A DNA stretch of 64,000 nucleotides from Owenia fusiformis (lineage: Eukaryota; Annelida; Polychaeta; Sabellida; Oweniidae), in contig CAIIXF020000012.1 in the NCBI GenBank assembly GCA_903813345.2, forward strand, positions 14,812,020-14,876,019, in the 5' to 3' direction. The notes beneath the pieces were generated by a model. That model was not told the origin of the DNA. It did not search any database and saw only the letters and a list, made by a program, of their open reading frames with translations. This document shows positions 12,301-27,300 of the stretch, in pieces; position 1 is the first letter of the stretch, and each line of letters starts with the position of its first letter. The position numbers and the translations under genes are program-made.

Positions 12301-15300
12301 TTCGTATGTACTCGTATTTCGTATGTAAAAATTGCTACACGCACCTAGAAATTATTTTTGATAAATTTTATAAATATTTAAGAATATTAATTATATTTAG
12401 GATGAAGCGTTGCCTGTCTGGATTTAGATATTTCAAAATTTCTTTTCGAAGTTTGACACATGGTTAAATTTTCTCGCTGTAGCTAAAAGTGGCTTCCGGT
12501 TCCAGACGTCAATAATGTAGGAAACTTTGAAATTATTCTCGCTTAAGAAATCAAATATTACAATAGATTCAGACGGAGATGTGTGCTGATGTTTCTCAAA
12601 TCTATACATAAAGGTATATTTCATATTATTATGCCGTATTTCCTGTGCGTGTGACACATTGATTTACAATATTTACAACACCAAGGCAGCTAATCTTTCT
12701 ACTCAAAGCCGGAATATAGAGAAGGTTTGGACCTGAGTAAGTCACATACATGTCCTCAAGTTACGTTCAATAGACTCCATCCAATCTAATAATAGATATT
12801 TCATTTATTTACAAGTGTAAGTAACCTTGTAGGCTATTAATTAAATATATCTATTCTATTTATTATCCCATTCCAGAGATTTCTGGTTGTTATTGGGATT
12901 ATTCATAGTACCATTAGGTACAGATATCATTTTATTACTTGATATATATTTATCTCTTGAGAGAGCTATAATTATTCCTTTTCTTCTATATTTCTGACAC
13001 CTTATTGCACATAATAAACTTTACTCTGAGGATAAGACAGGAGTCAATAATATCCTTACCTTTCTTCTCCCATTATACAAGACAATTAGAGATGCCTAAT
13101 GTTATTAGGGTCAGCATTATAGGCCCAAGTTTTGTTCGAAAAATAGAAGAATCTAACCAATTTGACTTTAAATTAAAGGAAGACATAGTTAACTATAATA
13201 CCACCATTGTATATACAATTAAACAATTTCAAGATGATGTAAAATATAAAAATCCCTATCCAGATATGGCTATATTACAGCTAGGAAAAAATGATCTGGT
13301 TCATAGATCATCTACCTTTGTTCCAAAAATCTCATCACTTTGGCTGAACAATATTTAGATATACATCCTTCATTAAAAGCCTTTTACATTGGATAACTAT
13401 TTCAACGCTCATGGCATCCTTTCAAATCCTCGATCAATACTGCTTCAGAATGCATTCAATATAATTCAATATTTTATCTACCAATTTCAAATTGTTATAT
13501 GATATTCATCATCATAAGGGCAATAGACTTTTGTTCCTACATCACCCACATACCACCCAATATAGAATCAATGGTCAATTTTGATAGATGACTCCTACGA
13601 TCCCATACATCTCAATGAAAAAGGGAAAAGCGTTTCGTCAAGTCCTGGAAAGGCGCAGTCCTGAGATTTCTTGATTACATTTATTAGGTAATAATAATTA
13701 GACTTAACATTAGAAGAGACGGCTACTCTTCTCTAACCAAACATAAGCCAGAGAGTCGTTAACCATTCACAATAGTTTATTCACTTAGTTTTCCTTCATA
13801 AGTACTATACTTATATTAGGAAATTTAGTTTCCTATTTACTTATATTTTATCATATTTATATTATGATAAATATATATTATTTTGTATATCATCTGCATT
13901 TATTCATGCAGTGTATACTATACCTTTAGACATGATATGTTATCATATTTATATTATGATAAAATTCATATTATTTTATATTTTATATGCATTTTTTCAT
14001 GCATTGTATACTTTACCTTTATTCTTAAAGGTTATCATATTTATATTATGATAATTCATATTATTTTATATATCATATGCATTTATTCATGCATTGTATA
14101 CTTTACCTTTATTCTTAAAGGTTATCATATTTATATTATGATAATTTATTTTTATATATCATATGCATTTATTTATGCAGTGTATTCTAAATCATATTTA
14201 TTATGATTAGCCTTATGGGCATTTATTATGATTAGCCTTGTGGGCATCATATTTATATTATGATAATTCATAATCTTTATATATCATATGCATTTATTTA
14301 TGCAGTGTATTCTAAATCATATTTATTATGATTAGCCTTATGGGCATCATATTTATATTATGATAATTCATAATCTTTATATATCATATGCATTTATTTA
14401 TGCAGTGTATTCTAAATCATATTTATTATGATTAGCCTTATGGGCATCATATTTATATACATCTAACATGGAGCATGTGCTTCTATTTATATTTATCTAA
14501 ATGTTTTTATGTCTTGAAGTTGCTTACCCTCTATATAACTACTAATTATTTCACTGCAAATGTCTGAAACTGAAGGACCTAACCCAAGTATTACTATAGA
14601 AGAGTATCACACTTCTAATACCCTGACTGCAGCCAAGTCTATGCCCACTTTAATAATAGGCAACTTTACAACAATTTTTCCCTTATCCCCTTTCCCTTCT
14701 TATTCCACTACATCTTCCATTCCAACCCAACATTTCATTCTCTCTAAATAGACCCACAGCATCTATTACTCGCCCTATTCCATCTTTTGCATCAAGCGCT
14801 AATATCCAACCCTACCCTTTCATCCCTCCAGTCTCTACTAACCTTTCATCTTTTCATAATTCCCAACCCGTCTCTACAGCTTATGGATTAATTCCCAACA
14901 CAAATGCCATGCTACAAGGACAGGTGTCAGTAGCTTCAATGAATCCAATTCCCAGTTTTCAACATATTACATTACATTAATTTGTCCATATTTCAGATTT
15001 TGCGGATTTACTTTAATTCATTTCTATGATGTTCTTATATTTTGGTATTCATGTATTGATTCATGATTGTATTGAAGAAGACATAAACAATGATTATGTC
15101 CTCTGTGAGATGTAATCTGACAATTCTTTTGAATCAAGACATTTGAATTTAAACCCTTCAAAGAAGGGAAAATCCTTTCATTTCCAGAATGGGTCCGAGC
15201 ATTCAGTATATTTATTGCTGTCTATACCCAAAGATTTCATGATCAAACCCCTCACCTCTTGAAATATATATCCCCTTGTCCCTTTAACCACACCTGCCCA

Positions 15301-18300
15301 ACTTGCAAAATGTTACTCCCGCAACAACGGCAGGCAAGCCCAATTCCCCAACAAAAAGCGCTCAGGTACTGGAGACTCCAAAAAACCCTTCGAGTGAACT
15401 TATGTCAACACAAGTTGTTACTCCAGTTAAACCTGAAAGACTCAGATATTGGCTTGAAGGCTATGAACATCAAGAAGAAACAGTTCATGGTTTCTAGTAC
15501 GGATTTAAATTTCCTCACTCTGATTTGCCAGAACATTACAACATTACTCATGATAATTTGTCATCATTTCTAAGAACCCAGAAGCTCTCAAAAAATTTAA
15601 ACAAAGAGCTTTAAGCTGGTAGAATACTTGGACCTTTTGACCAGCCACCATTTGACATATGTTTGATATTATTTTGCCCTTATTTCTCGTTCCTAAAAAT
15701 CTCCAGGTGAATTCTGTGTTATTCACAACTTATCACATCCCAGAGGCCAATCCATAATGATACTATCCCAGACGAAACTTCTACAGTTAAATATGCAACC
15801 GTACAACAAGCCATAGATATTATAAAACATTTAGGAAAAGGTTGCTTCTTGTGTAAGACTATTAGAAGCTTGTTTGCTCATGGAAATGGCAAAACAATCA
15901 TTGACACTTTATGTAACATCATCCCCTTTACCATTAAGCCAAAACCAAAGAAAGTCTCAAAAAGAGAACTTTTATCTGCTATAGGATTCCTTAGCTACTG
16001 TTGTTGTGTGATTCCTTTCGGTAGATCATTTATTTCAATATCTATTCATCTATCTAAAAAATGAAAGAGCTACATTATAAAATCTTAATCAACACTCCAT
16101 CTATGCAGGATTTATTAATGTGGAAATAGTTTCTAATTCCCTTTAATGGGAAATCTATTTTCCTTACAGAAGAACAAGAGACAAGAGAACAATTGCATCT
16201 TTTACCGATGCTTCTACTACGATAGGCTATGGAGCCGTTTGCAATAATATTTGGTTTAAAGGGGAATGTCCATCAGAATGGAAAGAATTGGACATCAATA
16301 TTCTCGAATTATATCCTATTGTTACTGCTATACTTACATAGGCAAAACTTATGTCTGGACACACAGTTATCCTGCATTCTGACAATGAAGCAGTAGTGAA
16401 CATACCGAAATAAATTTTCTACCAGCAATCAAACGTCCATGCAACTCTTACTTCCTATATATTAAAATGTCTCTTAAACAATATCATGTTCAAAGTGAAC
16501 ACATTGCTGGTATTCATAATTCTGCTGCTGACGCTTTATCTAGAAACAATTTATGTTATTTTTTATCTTTTAGAAGCACTTCAAGCTGCCCAAGCCCCAT
16601 CTACCAGAAAGTCATATGATTTATTAGTACAGTTCAACTCCCAGACAGGTATAGGTGAATTTCCTCTAACCCCAGCCTCTGCTAGCCTTTTTGCAGCACA
16701 TCTTCGTTTAAAGAATCATGCCCCTAATTCATTCAAGTCAGTTCTGTCTGGTATATCATATTTATCATATTTTCACAATTAACAATTTCAAGGATCCCAC
16801 TACTTCTTATGTAGTCTCTCAAATAGTTTCCGGTTTTTGTAAACAAAATCCTAGCATAGACACTAGATTGCCAATCAACACAGCCTTGTTAAAACAAATG
16901 GTTTCTAAAACTTCTGAAGTAGATTTTGACCCTTTTGCTCAAGTCTTGTACAGAGCTATGTTATCTACAGCCTTTTTGGCTTACTAAGAAGTAGTGAGTT
17001 GACAAGTACTTCCGCAGGACACAACTTACAGTTAGAAAGTATTAAATTCTCTCCCGATGAAGCCTTTTTCATTATTACTTTTTCACATTTTAAACATAGC
17101 TCATCTCCTGCTACGATATCAATTAATTCTCAATTACCATCTTGTTGTCCAGTATTACATATGAAGTTGTACCTGAACATATGGTCCTTTAAATCAGGTC
17201 CTCTTTTCATTTATAGAGATGCTCCAGTGAAGACTTCTGTATTTAACAATTTTCTTCACAAACTCTTTGTTCAATGTCAGGTAGATCCTACCTTCTATAA
17301 ATGCCACAGTTTGCGGATAGGCGGAGCTACATGGGCCACAAATCTTGGACTTGATGACTATACTATCAAAAGATTGGGAGATGACATACATACATACATT
17401 AAAAAATATATTAGGTAGACATTTATAAACTCATACTGGTGTCTAGTATGCATTTTTCATTAAAGCCCCAAAGCTGCTCAGACAGGTGTCGAGTATTCAT
17501 TTTTCATGTAAACCCCAAAGTCGGCTCAAACAGGTGTCGAGCATGCAAATTTTAAGTAGCTACTGTTTTTTCTTCATGATGTACTAGAAATTTAATTGAG
17601 ATAAACCCGCACTTTCTGAATTCAAAAATTTTCATTCAATTCTAATTCCTTTATCTTACCTGAGATTGACAGCATATTACATTACATTACATTAATTTGT
17701 CCATCCTTATTTCAGAATTTGCGGATTTACTTTAGTTCATTTCTATGATGTTCTTATATTTTGGTATTCATGTATCGATTTGTGTGTATCAATGAATGAT
17801 TTAACTACTTTCTAATTAATCTTCTTTTCTTTTGGGCTCTCGCGAGAGATCGCGCATGGCCTTATTTTCGCCCAAGAAGATGAGTTGGAGATGGTATTAT
17901 AATATATCCAATTGAGCTAATTAACAGTTATGTCAAAGTGTAAACTCTTGTAGCTAATTAACTTAAATTAGCCATTATTTTCCAAGGTATTGTGTTTTGT
18001 GTTAATTGGCTCAATATTTATTTATATTAATTTTATATTAATAATTTTACATGTACGACTCTCACGGCCATATCTATACTCTACATGAACATAAATTCAA
18101 ATTATTGACAATAATTTCATTTATGGCAATGTGAGAGTCGGTTAAGGTTTAGGTATGAACAAGCCCTAAGAAGACCATTCCCCGGTTATCCCAGGTAAAT
18201 GTTTCTGGTAAGTTACACTGAACGAAACATCAAGCTTCAGATCTCGAGAGTACGAGATGAGACTTCAGACGAGATATCGATAGGATTGTAGTTGGAGGGT

Positions 18301-21300
18301 TTTCTCCCTAGGTGCGTACAAAATCCATTAACATCAATGTAAGTTATACATTTCGATTCTTTTCCCTCACCTCCTTCCCCAGCTTACACCACCAGTTGGA
18401 GATTTATTTTCGCCCAAGAAGATGAGTTGGAGATGGTATTATAATATATCCAATTGAGCTAATTAACAGTTATGTCAAAGTGTAAACTCTTGTAGCTAAT
18501 TAACTTAAATTAGCCATTATTTTCCAAGGTATTGTGTTTTGTGTTAATTGGCTCAATATTTATTTATATTAATTTTATATTAATAATTTTACATGTACGA
18601 CTCTCACGGCCATATCTATACTCTACATGAACATAAAAGAAATTAGTTGATTAATTGATTAATTGAAGGTGAAGGTAGTAGGTTTAGGAAGGGTAAAACA
18701 ATGCAAGCAATGATTTGAGATACAATAAAAATGTTCCCAAAACCATGTGTAGTAAGAGTTATGTGACGTCCAAATGTCACCAATTGTTGCTCTCCCCATA
18801 TAAAAGAATTTGGAAATGTTGAGTTTGCTTTATCAAACTTTTACAAAAAACGAACATTATTGGTGCTTTCTCGTCAATATCATACCTGATTGTATCTTTG
18901 ATAAATCCCCAAGCATCAAGCCCCGTGTCTTGGGGTGGTTGAATGGAGGATAGATGGAGCTGTTGCATGACTGGAGTTGCAGGCGGGTGGAGGAACAGAC
19001 AAGTTTGAAGAGCTGCATATGCCTTGTTGACTACAGTCACCGAACTTGACTGCTGTAATGAAATAATGGAGTTTTAGAGGTTTACTGATAGAGTTAATAC
19101 ATAATGAGGTACAAGCACGAACATACAAAATGTCACCATCAGATATTTGTTACAGATGCCAAACGCTGTTACAGACTGCAACACCAACATCTGAATGCGA
19201 AACACTGAACATTGGCCACAAAAGTTGGAGACTATGACAATATGTCACAACTTCTGGTGGTAATATGAAAACTTGTCAATATCAGTCACTTTTCAAATTT
19301 AAGACTGAGTTAAGGCATTGTTTTTGGTCTGTCTGTCATTTTATTGAAAAGGCCAAAATGAAGCACATCAACACTCTTGGTTATTCTCTGACTTGGTATT
19401 ACATCCAATTTATATAGAATTCAATCAATATGTTGTATTAGTCAGATTATTTCTATTACCAATAAAAATTCTGAGTAGTAAAATCATAAACAAGGCATCA
19501 ACACGAAAAATGTCACCAACTGCCATTTGTTACAAACACTGAACCCCAACTGCTTTTACAAGAAAATAGACACCATAACAATGTGAGTTGGAGTTGTGTG
19601 TTATGATTATATAAAATGGTGAAATCTTTCTAATATGTACACGTATGTGCAGTAAAACCTCTTTTACCCTTTCCAAGACTGTTGACTTTCTAGCACTCTT
19701 AGGGACGGGGTCAAAATATCGATGTTCATATGGAGACGAAAGTACTTTCGCGAGGGGGGAGGGGGTTTTTGGGCACTTTCGTTGACCAAAAAAACATCGA
19801 TAATTCGGATCTGATATACAAAAAATAATTGGACTTACCCACTTTTTCTGGCGCTATGATCTGATAAAAAGGCTTGTTTTCAATAGTTCGTGAGCTTTTT
19901 TGTGTGATAGGTCCAAAATATCGGTAGATAAAGACGATAATTCGATCATTTTTCAAATAAATTCCGTACTTTTCCCTCCTCCTTTTGAAGAGTTCAATGC
20001 AGTTAAATTGCGAACGTGTGTTAATTCACCGTAATAATAACCCGGCAAATAGGATTCGATTATGCCTCTCATAAATCAATGTTTTTTTGAAGTGACCTAA
20101 GCTTTCGTCTAGAGGGGGGGTGGGGGGGTTGTTGTCCAAACGAAATTACTTTCGTCTCCATATGAACATTGATATTTTGACCCCGCCCCTTACCATAACA
20201 GATAAACCTCTTAACCCTGCAATCAGAGCCTGTCATCCCTAAACAAGGCGTTAACATGCAAAATATCACCACCTGTCATTTGTTACAGATGCAGAATACC
20301 GAATACCAACCAATGAATGCCAAACACTATACACCAACCGCTGAACACCATCCACAAAAAAGTAGGAAACTACTAACAAAACTTGCGGTGATGACATAAA
20401 AACTCAACCGATTTTAAATAAGTAAACATTTATGTAGACTCCACAGTGTTCTCTGATTTGTTCAATCCCAAGCTGAAACATTATCAGTTCAAGTCAGAGG
20501 GTAATATTCTGGTTCATGACTTCAGGGTACAGCAACTTACCAAAAACAGGGAACACATCTCTGAGTCATGGGAATAATTCAATCAATATTATAGGTGATA
20601 AAAATTCTATTACTGATCAAAATTCCATGAGAAGTATCAAGTGATGAAATATGAACAAAATGCTTTGACGATGCCCCTATTTAGAAGGTTCTATTATTAT
20701 ATGAGACTCAATACAGAACTTACATGGTATTCACATTGGTGATATTAGCTTACATGGTATTCACATTTGTGATATTAGCTTACATGGTATTCACATTTGT
20801 GATATTAACTTACATGGTATTCACATTTGTGATATTAGCTTACATGGTATTCACATTTGTGATATTAGCTTACGTGCTATTCACATTTGTGATATAAGCT
20901 TACATGGTATTCACATTTGTGATATTAGCTTACATGGTATTCACATTTGTGATATTAACTTACATGGTATTCACATTTGTGATATTAGCTTATATGGTAT
21001 TCACATTTGTGATATTAGCTTACATGGTATTCACATTTGTGATATTAGCTTACATGGTATTCACATTTGTGATATTAGCTTACATGGTATTCACATTTGT
21101 GATATTAGCTTACATGGTATTCACATTTGTGATATTAGCTTACATGGTATTCACATTTGTGATATTAACTTACATGGTATTCACATTTGTGATATTAGCT
21201 TATATGGTATTCACATTTGTGATATTAGCTTACATGGTATTCACATTTGTGATATTAGCTTACATGGTATTCACATTTGTGATATTAACTCTATAGAAGT

Positions 21301-24300
21301 GTTCCCATATCATATAATCATGTTTTATTGGTCTTTCTTGAAACCTCTTTTTGGAACACTTTTTGTTAGGACATGTCTATCTTGAAAACAAATACATATG
21401 GTGAACACCTCTCTAGTGAATTCTTCTCTCTGGTCTCTAAGAACACTTTTCTCTATTCTTTTTAGTCTTTAGTGAACATTTCTCTTTGATAAATACTTTT
21501 CTTTAGTAAACACTTCTCTTCAGTTAAAACACTCCTCTTTTGTAAACACTCTGTCTCTTTTGGAAGACTATTCTTTATTTAACACCTTTTTCCAGAACAC
21601 TTCTCTGTAGTAAATACCTTCCTCTTGTAAACACTTCTTTCCAGAGAACACTTCTCTTTTTTGAACACTTATCCCTATTAAACACTTCTGTCAAAACACA
21701 TCACTGTTTTAGTAATTAGGCTTCTCTCTAGAAAAGATTTATCTTGTGTTTGATAAAACATTTAACAAGGGTAAAAAAGACGAGGTTTCCTAGATCAAAT
21801 GATCCAACCCTTAACAATAACATGATGAATTGTTTATACAAAAATCTATTTCCTATTATAATATTGTTGCTATGAAGTAAAAATAAAAGTAAATAAAAGA
21901 AAATTAAGAATATTACCTCATGTATCATTAACTTAAAGTGAGAATCTGTCATAGACTGGAAAATTGCAAGATATATATTTCCATATCATAGTTATAGCAA
22001 CATTATCAATTCAATACCATGTAAAACATTCCAAAAAGATTTAATAATGATATTATATGCATAATTTTCAAAATGAGGAAGAGACCAAGCCAGGGACTGA
22101 GTATGACTTAAATATTAAACCTAGATAACAGCAACGCCAAAGCGTAGCAAATCTCATAGAACAGCCATGGGTGCCATTTTCACAAAATTAATTTTTCAGT
22201 TATGGTAAATATTGTAGAATGACACACATAAAAATGGTCACCATTTTCAAAATGGTTGCTCACTAGCCGAATTGTCATAAGAAAGTGTATTATGCTTCTA
22301 AGTAGGTACATATGCCAGTGATCTCCCCAGGATATTTTCTCAGGTAGGTGCAAAATTAGGACCCCACTTTGGCACTTTTTCTCAATTTAAACATCTCAAA
22401 AGTTTCTTCTACACTACATGGTGTATCAAAAAAAAACGCAACAAGTAGTTATCTTGTAAAATTACAAAACTAGTGATGACTACATCAATTTCATTTAATG
22501 TATCATAAAGCCACATCTCTCCTCTTTCCGATGATATGTCTATCATTCACATGTGATAATGGTTGGGTGAGAAATCCTTCCGTTTACACAGTGGGTCAAA
22601 ATCGGCTCTTGGCCAAGTTTTAGATATTGCAAAAATCAGTGCAAAGGCTAAGTGCCAATGGAAGTTCCTCTGAATTGAATTGTTGTGACTTTTTCTTTTG
22701 GAGCTATCTCAGGAACATCTGTGCTCACAATTCCTCCACCAGATATTGCAAAACCTCGAGAAAGAATTGGCCATGGGCTGCTTTTCTCTGCTTTAACCCA
22801 CAGATGACTCAGGGCTAAACCATGCATGACGTGGGCAGATGAGCGCATCTTTATGTGCAAGGAAGTGGTGGCAATTTGGAGAGGTATAGGATGTATTCTT
22901 GCAAGAATATGAGTATGGACACTTAACTGTCTTTGCCACACCTGTCACACCTTCTTCCAATAGCCCCTATGCCCTTTGTACTGGCTTTTGCAATTTTTAA
23001 AACTTGGGTCCGAGCTGAATTTTGCATGATTATTCGGCCAGTTATGACTCCCTGTGAATGAATGATATTCCATTTCAAAGAGGAGTAATTTGGCTTTTTG
23101 GTACATTGAATGAAAAGAATGCAGTCAGCATTGTTTTTTTGTTTTTTTCCAATATTGCATCAGGCTCTGTACACTGACTTTTGCGATGTTTATAACTTGG
23201 CCAAAAGCTAATTTTGGCCCACTTTACAAATGGAATGATTACTCGCCCAACCATGACCAAATACCAATGAATGATATATCATTGTAAAGAGGAGACACAT
23301 GGCTTTATGGTGCATTGAATGAAATTAATGCTGTTATCATTGGTTTTGTGCTTTTCCGAGATAACAATCTGTTGCGTTTTTTTGATACGCACTGTATATT
23401 AACAACTTCTGAAAGGGGGATGGGTATTGAAATGCGCTAAAGTTAAAACCACATATCCCATTTCATTTTCCCATAGGGAAAATTCATGCTATACCATTCT
23501 ACTTTTGAAGATGTTTTAGACCCCTTGTTGAAAAATCTTTTCATGCAATAAAAATCAGAAAAAGAAGATTCTCTTTTGAGTAAATAGGTTCAACATTTTG
23601 AAAAAATTGTTGACATGGGGTCCTTATTCATAATTTTTCAAATTGTTCAATTGATATTTTTATCACTATGAGGACTTCACTTGAAAGAAACATATTGTTT
23701 TAATAAAAACCACTGTATCTATGGCCAGAAAGTACTCATTGTGTTTTTGAGTTATCACCTGGACACACAAATGAATGGACGAATGGACGGACAAACAAAC
23801 AGACGGACAACTCTCTATATCCCTACAAATTAGTTCTGTGGATAATTAAAACTTTTGTATGACATAATTCCATTCCATTTATACCTAAAAACTCCATCCC
23901 AGTTGATGAATCATGATTGGAAATTATTTTATAACACTACAGGGTATCACACTCTACAGTATAAGTACCCCCCCCCTTAAGGTCATATGCAAGTATAAAG
24001 TTAATATAAAATGGTTAGATGTTAGTAAGTTTAGATGTGTCAGGCTGAAGTGTTGTGTAAGGAATATATTACTAACTCTCTAAGTTGGGTTTCACATTAA
24101 ACAAGAAGCTATTCCCTAAAAGACCACCCCCACCCCAGTGATATTCAGTAAGAAAATATAATTTTTGTCCCACCCTGTATATATCATAATGAAATTCCAA
24201 TTATATGGAAAAATTCCACCTCAGTATACATAAATGTCCCATGCACTGTATATACCCTATGAGTATGACTTAGGAAATTACCAAGCTTCATACAATAGAA

Positions 24301-27300
24301 TGGGAAGCCCCACCCAATGTAGTATAAAAAGACCACACCCAATGACATCTAGCAACCCATCTTGGGCAGCAACATTGAACATCAAAACTGTTACAGAGAA
24401 GCCATCTAATAAGAGAAGTCTCTCAAATACACTTCTTAAAGAAAGGTAAGTTATAAATTTCTCTCATTTTATATAAAACTGTTTTTAATTTACCTAAAAT
24501 TCACTTATTCATTTAAGATGATAGAAAGATTGAATTTATCATTAATGATATGATCCAATTCTTTTTTAAATTCCATTTTTTTTTTAAAACAAAATAAATT
24601 GAATTATCATCTAAAAAATAACTGTTATGAAAAGGCTTACTGTAGACTAAAACATGTTTATTTTGCTTATAAGTTCAATTTCAAATATTGCTGTTACAAT
24701 GTCTTGTGGCTTGATTTATATATATCGTAATTTTAAGTATAATTTACAATGAAATTTTATTTGAATTGAATGTTAATTTATTCATTACAATTCCTCTCTT
24801 TTTCACTGTACAGTATTTTGCTTAATAAACATTCGACAATCTGAACATTTTCTGCATGATTATTTCAAAAATATATCAAAATCTTTTCTAGATGGACCCA
24901 AAGAAAGGAACCCAGGGTAGCCAAGGAGGCCAGGGAACGGTCCAGGGGCCAAAATCTGACCCTAAACTGGAGCCTCCACCAAAGGACCGCAGACCAGAAT
25001 AATTTGGAGTGTTCAACACTTCAAACATTAACAATAGAAGTTTTCATTGTTGTGATAAACTCTCATCTTTTCATGCTGTCTTAACTGCATTCAAATTGGG
25101 CGCAAGTTGGGATGCACATTGAGCCGCCCCATATAGATTGTCAGGAATTTCACCACGAAGGCGACCAAAGGGAGCCAAACGAAGATGATAATCTCTGAGG
25201 AATGGCAGAAACAAACTTATTATACATATAGCATAAGAGTGCTATTCTATCTATTTGCTATAGACTCTTCTGTATTATATTTTCCTTTTTAATTATCTGT
25301 TTACTCGTAACATAAACAAAATTAAACAAAAAAAGTGTAACATATAGGTCAATTTATATTTCTTCTCAAACAAATATTCATCAAAGCTCCAATACCAAAG
25401 GACTGTCAACAGGAACGATTGGCATGGCATTCAAAACTTCTATCAATGACTTCGGAAGCTTTCACCATATTTCTTATTAACTCTTAGGAATTGCAAAAGC
25501 AGAATTGGATAAAAAAGATTCACAAAAGCACTTAAGTAATACTTTATATTTCTAATTTCTCAAAAAAATATTCATCAATATCATTGAATTTTGACCCGAG
25601 TTTAGTGAACTGTGAAATCGATAAATTTAATTTACTCATCAGAAATAAAGTATATATCCTTTGATTGAAATCTACAGTAAAAAGAAAAAAAATCACAGTT
25701 TTTAAAGACATGCTAAAGAGACTTCTCCATGGCATTTTTTCTTTATTCCTTTTTGTTCTGAATTTTTAACACCATAAAATTAACTAATTACATTTATACA
25801 TGAAGTGTTTCCTATGCAATGATTATATACAGGCACTTATTCATAGTGTTACTGCAAATTTCAAAAGCCTCCAAATTGTGTGGAATAGAGCATGCAATGT
25901 TTTTCAGTTTCAAGCAGGTTTTAGTACATTCTTACCAATTGTATTTCAGACTTATTCATTTCATGATTATGTAATACTGACCTACTTATCTGTTTAGCAT
26001 GTCTTTAAGAATCTACAAATATATATTGCTACAATAGTTCGTAAACATTTTCTTCAATTCAATCCAACTTCAGGTATATGTTACTGTATCTCATATTTAT
26101 TGATCATGTATGCCTTCAAAAACATCTCTGAACAATAAATGTCATAATTTATTCATTTATTTATTATGTATTTAATATTCCTATTTAATGTTAGTCTATT
26201 TAATGTTATATGCATAGAATAAAAATGTAGTGTTAGTACAAAGTTATCTTGTGTCAATAAGAAAGCCAAAAGCTATACAAGAAATAATCATTTTAATGAA
26301 TTTCTCATAAGGCCATAAGAAATAGATTCTTTGTTTTGCGTCCTGGTAAAATCCAAATCATGCAAGGGTACAAGGAAAACAAACACAAACTCAGGAAAAA
26401 ACACAAGCTTATTTGCTGAGAAATGTATACATTTCAAGGGCATAAAAAGGGATGACATACCAATTTGTAGTGATTAAAAACATATATCTATACATTTTAT
26501 ACAATACATTTAAACATATAGCTATTATTCAAGGGTAAATAAAATAAAAATTAATACCAGAACAACGGCAACGCTGAAGCGTAGCGAATCCCATCGAACA
26601 GAGATGGCTGGCATTTTTACAAACGAATAGCAAATATCATAAAACAACATACCAGAAAAGCCACCATTTTCAAAATGGTTGCTCACTAGCCAAGTTGTCA
26701 TCAGAAGAAATAATATGCTTTTAAGTAGCCACGTCTAAAATTTTTGAAAAATTGCATAATTACTTGTAAAATAACACATAAAAATGGTGGCCATTTTTCA
26801 AAATGGCCGACTACTCCCCAAAGTTTTATTAGACAATGTGCCATGCTTACATTATTCACATATCAAATATGAACAAAATCGCTCCACTACTTTTCGAGTA
26901 ATAGTAAAATATTTTAAAATGGCAGCCATTTTTCAAAATGGCCACCTTCTACCAAAAGTATCATTAGAAATAGACAGTGTGCCATGCTTATAGTATTCAC
27001 ATACCAAATATGAACAAAATCGCTCCACTACTTTTCGAGTTATAGTAAAATACGTTAAAAGTGTCATAGGACAGTGTGCCATGCTTATAGTATTAACATA
27101 CCAAATATGAACAAAATCGCTCCACTACTTTTCGAGTTATAGTAAAATATGTTAAAATGGCGGCCATTTTTCAAAATGGCCGCCTTCTACCAAAAGTGTC
27201 TTTAGACAGTGTGCAATGCTTATAGTATTCACATACCAAATATGAACAAAATCGCTCCACTATTTTTTGAGTTACAGCAAAAATCGTAAAATGACGAGTA

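Larger units (their letters stand above)
11730..18637 (+). mobile_element. Ngaro/PAT-type tyrosine-recombinase retrotransposon with split direct repeats, broken ORFs
   Basis: The layout is A1 (11730-12000), internal coding remnants, B1 (17862-18095), A2 (18093-18363) and B2 (18404-18637). By eye A1 equals A2 and B1 equals B2 base for base. B1 and A2 overlap by AAA, and the outer ends of the element are also AAA (11730-11732, 18635-18637), as expected if a tyrosine recombinase joined a circle to the target across AAA. Inside, in order, are an SGNH-hydrolase-like frame, a possible gag-like frame, reverse transcriptase, RNase H and tyrosine recombinase remnants, all interrupted. It sits in the SLF1 intron between exons 19052-18886 and 10742-10575, opposite to the gene. 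Confidence 0.9.

Noticed and set aside
13883-14206. 107-residue hydrophobic frame, possible membrane protein
   Set aside because: It follows the 90-bp AT-rich tandem repeat inside the retroelement.
20721-21289. CRISPR array
   Set aside because: The repeats are head to tail without unique spacers, and the genome is clearly eukaryotic.
20904-21296. 130-residue plus-strand frame with 13 repeats of MVFTFVILAY
   Set aside because: It lies wholly in a 30-bp minisatellite, where any stop-free frame stays open; no promoter, splice site or homology supports it.
24234-24449. 71-residue frame through the first exon of nested unit 1
   Set aside because: It starts upstream of the TATA box and enters the next exon out of phase with the frame shared by both duplicates.
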